Origin: Rhodospirillales bacterium
GTDB lineage: Bacteria; Pseudomonadota; Alphaproteobacteria; Rhodospirillales; Casp-alpha2
Length of the DNA stretch: 15,218 nucleotides
Reading direction: 5' to 3'
NCBI GenBank assembly: GCA_016187325.1
Contig: JACPJY010000192.1
Location: 1-15,218, forward strand
Shown: in pieces, positions 13,319-15,218 of the stretch
Layout of the letters: each line of letters starts with the position of its first letter
Numbering within the stretch: the stretch's first letter is position 1
The notes under the pieces: model-generated
The model's input: the letters and a program-made list of their open reading frames with translations, nothing else
What the model was told of the DNA's origin: nothing
Database searches by the model: none
Translations under genes and position numbers: made by a program

Positions 13319-13335
13319 CCCGCGCGCCGCCAGAC

Positions 13336-15218
<1,883 letters not shown>

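Overview
The window is about 15.2 kb of GC-rich DNA, with a strong G/C preference at third codon positions. It looks like an alphaproteobacterial chromosome, possibly of the Rhodospirillales type. That placement is an inference from the style of the ABC exporter, FliL, GuaA and ThiC proteins and from a CTTCGA/CTCATCCTGAG-type palindromic repeat familiar from alphaproteobacterial genomes. No marker gene settles the genus.

Layout from left to right. (1) The last 20 codons of an unidentified gene, then a palindromic repeat, then a protein-L-isoaspartate methyltransferase gene (+) that stops about 30 residues early. (2) A 1205-residue secreted RTX-type protein (-) with a FecR-like domain, a cadherin-like domain, about five Ig-like repeats and C-terminal calcium-binding nonapeptides. 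(3) A divergent regulatory region, then an isolated fliL flagellar gene (+), followed by a possible small RNA ending in an excellent intrinsic terminator. (4) An Atm1-type ABC exporter (-) broken by an exact 71-bp tandem duplication. Deleting one copy restores a clean 622-residue protein. (5) A CheY-like single-domain response regulator (+). (6) A tight four-gene unit on the minus strand: guaA, a SAM-dependent methyltransferase, an adenylosuccinate-lyase/PcaB-family enzyme and a small DUF4345-like membrane protein. (7) An AT-rich intergenic region with 10-bp direct repeats, leading to a parDE toxin-antitoxin pair (+) with a large operator dyad. (8) The 3' part of thiC (-), cut by the window edge, whose product carries an unusual Lys/Arg-rich C-terminal extension of about 120 residues.

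The genes are mostly unrelated housekeeping, motility/signalling and accessory functions rather than one pathway. The only clear multi-gene units are the guaA cluster and parDE. I do not see a complete unknown system here. The points most worth checking are the reversible-looking 71-bp duplication, the basic tail of ThiC with an in-frame internal start, and the candidate RNA after fliL.
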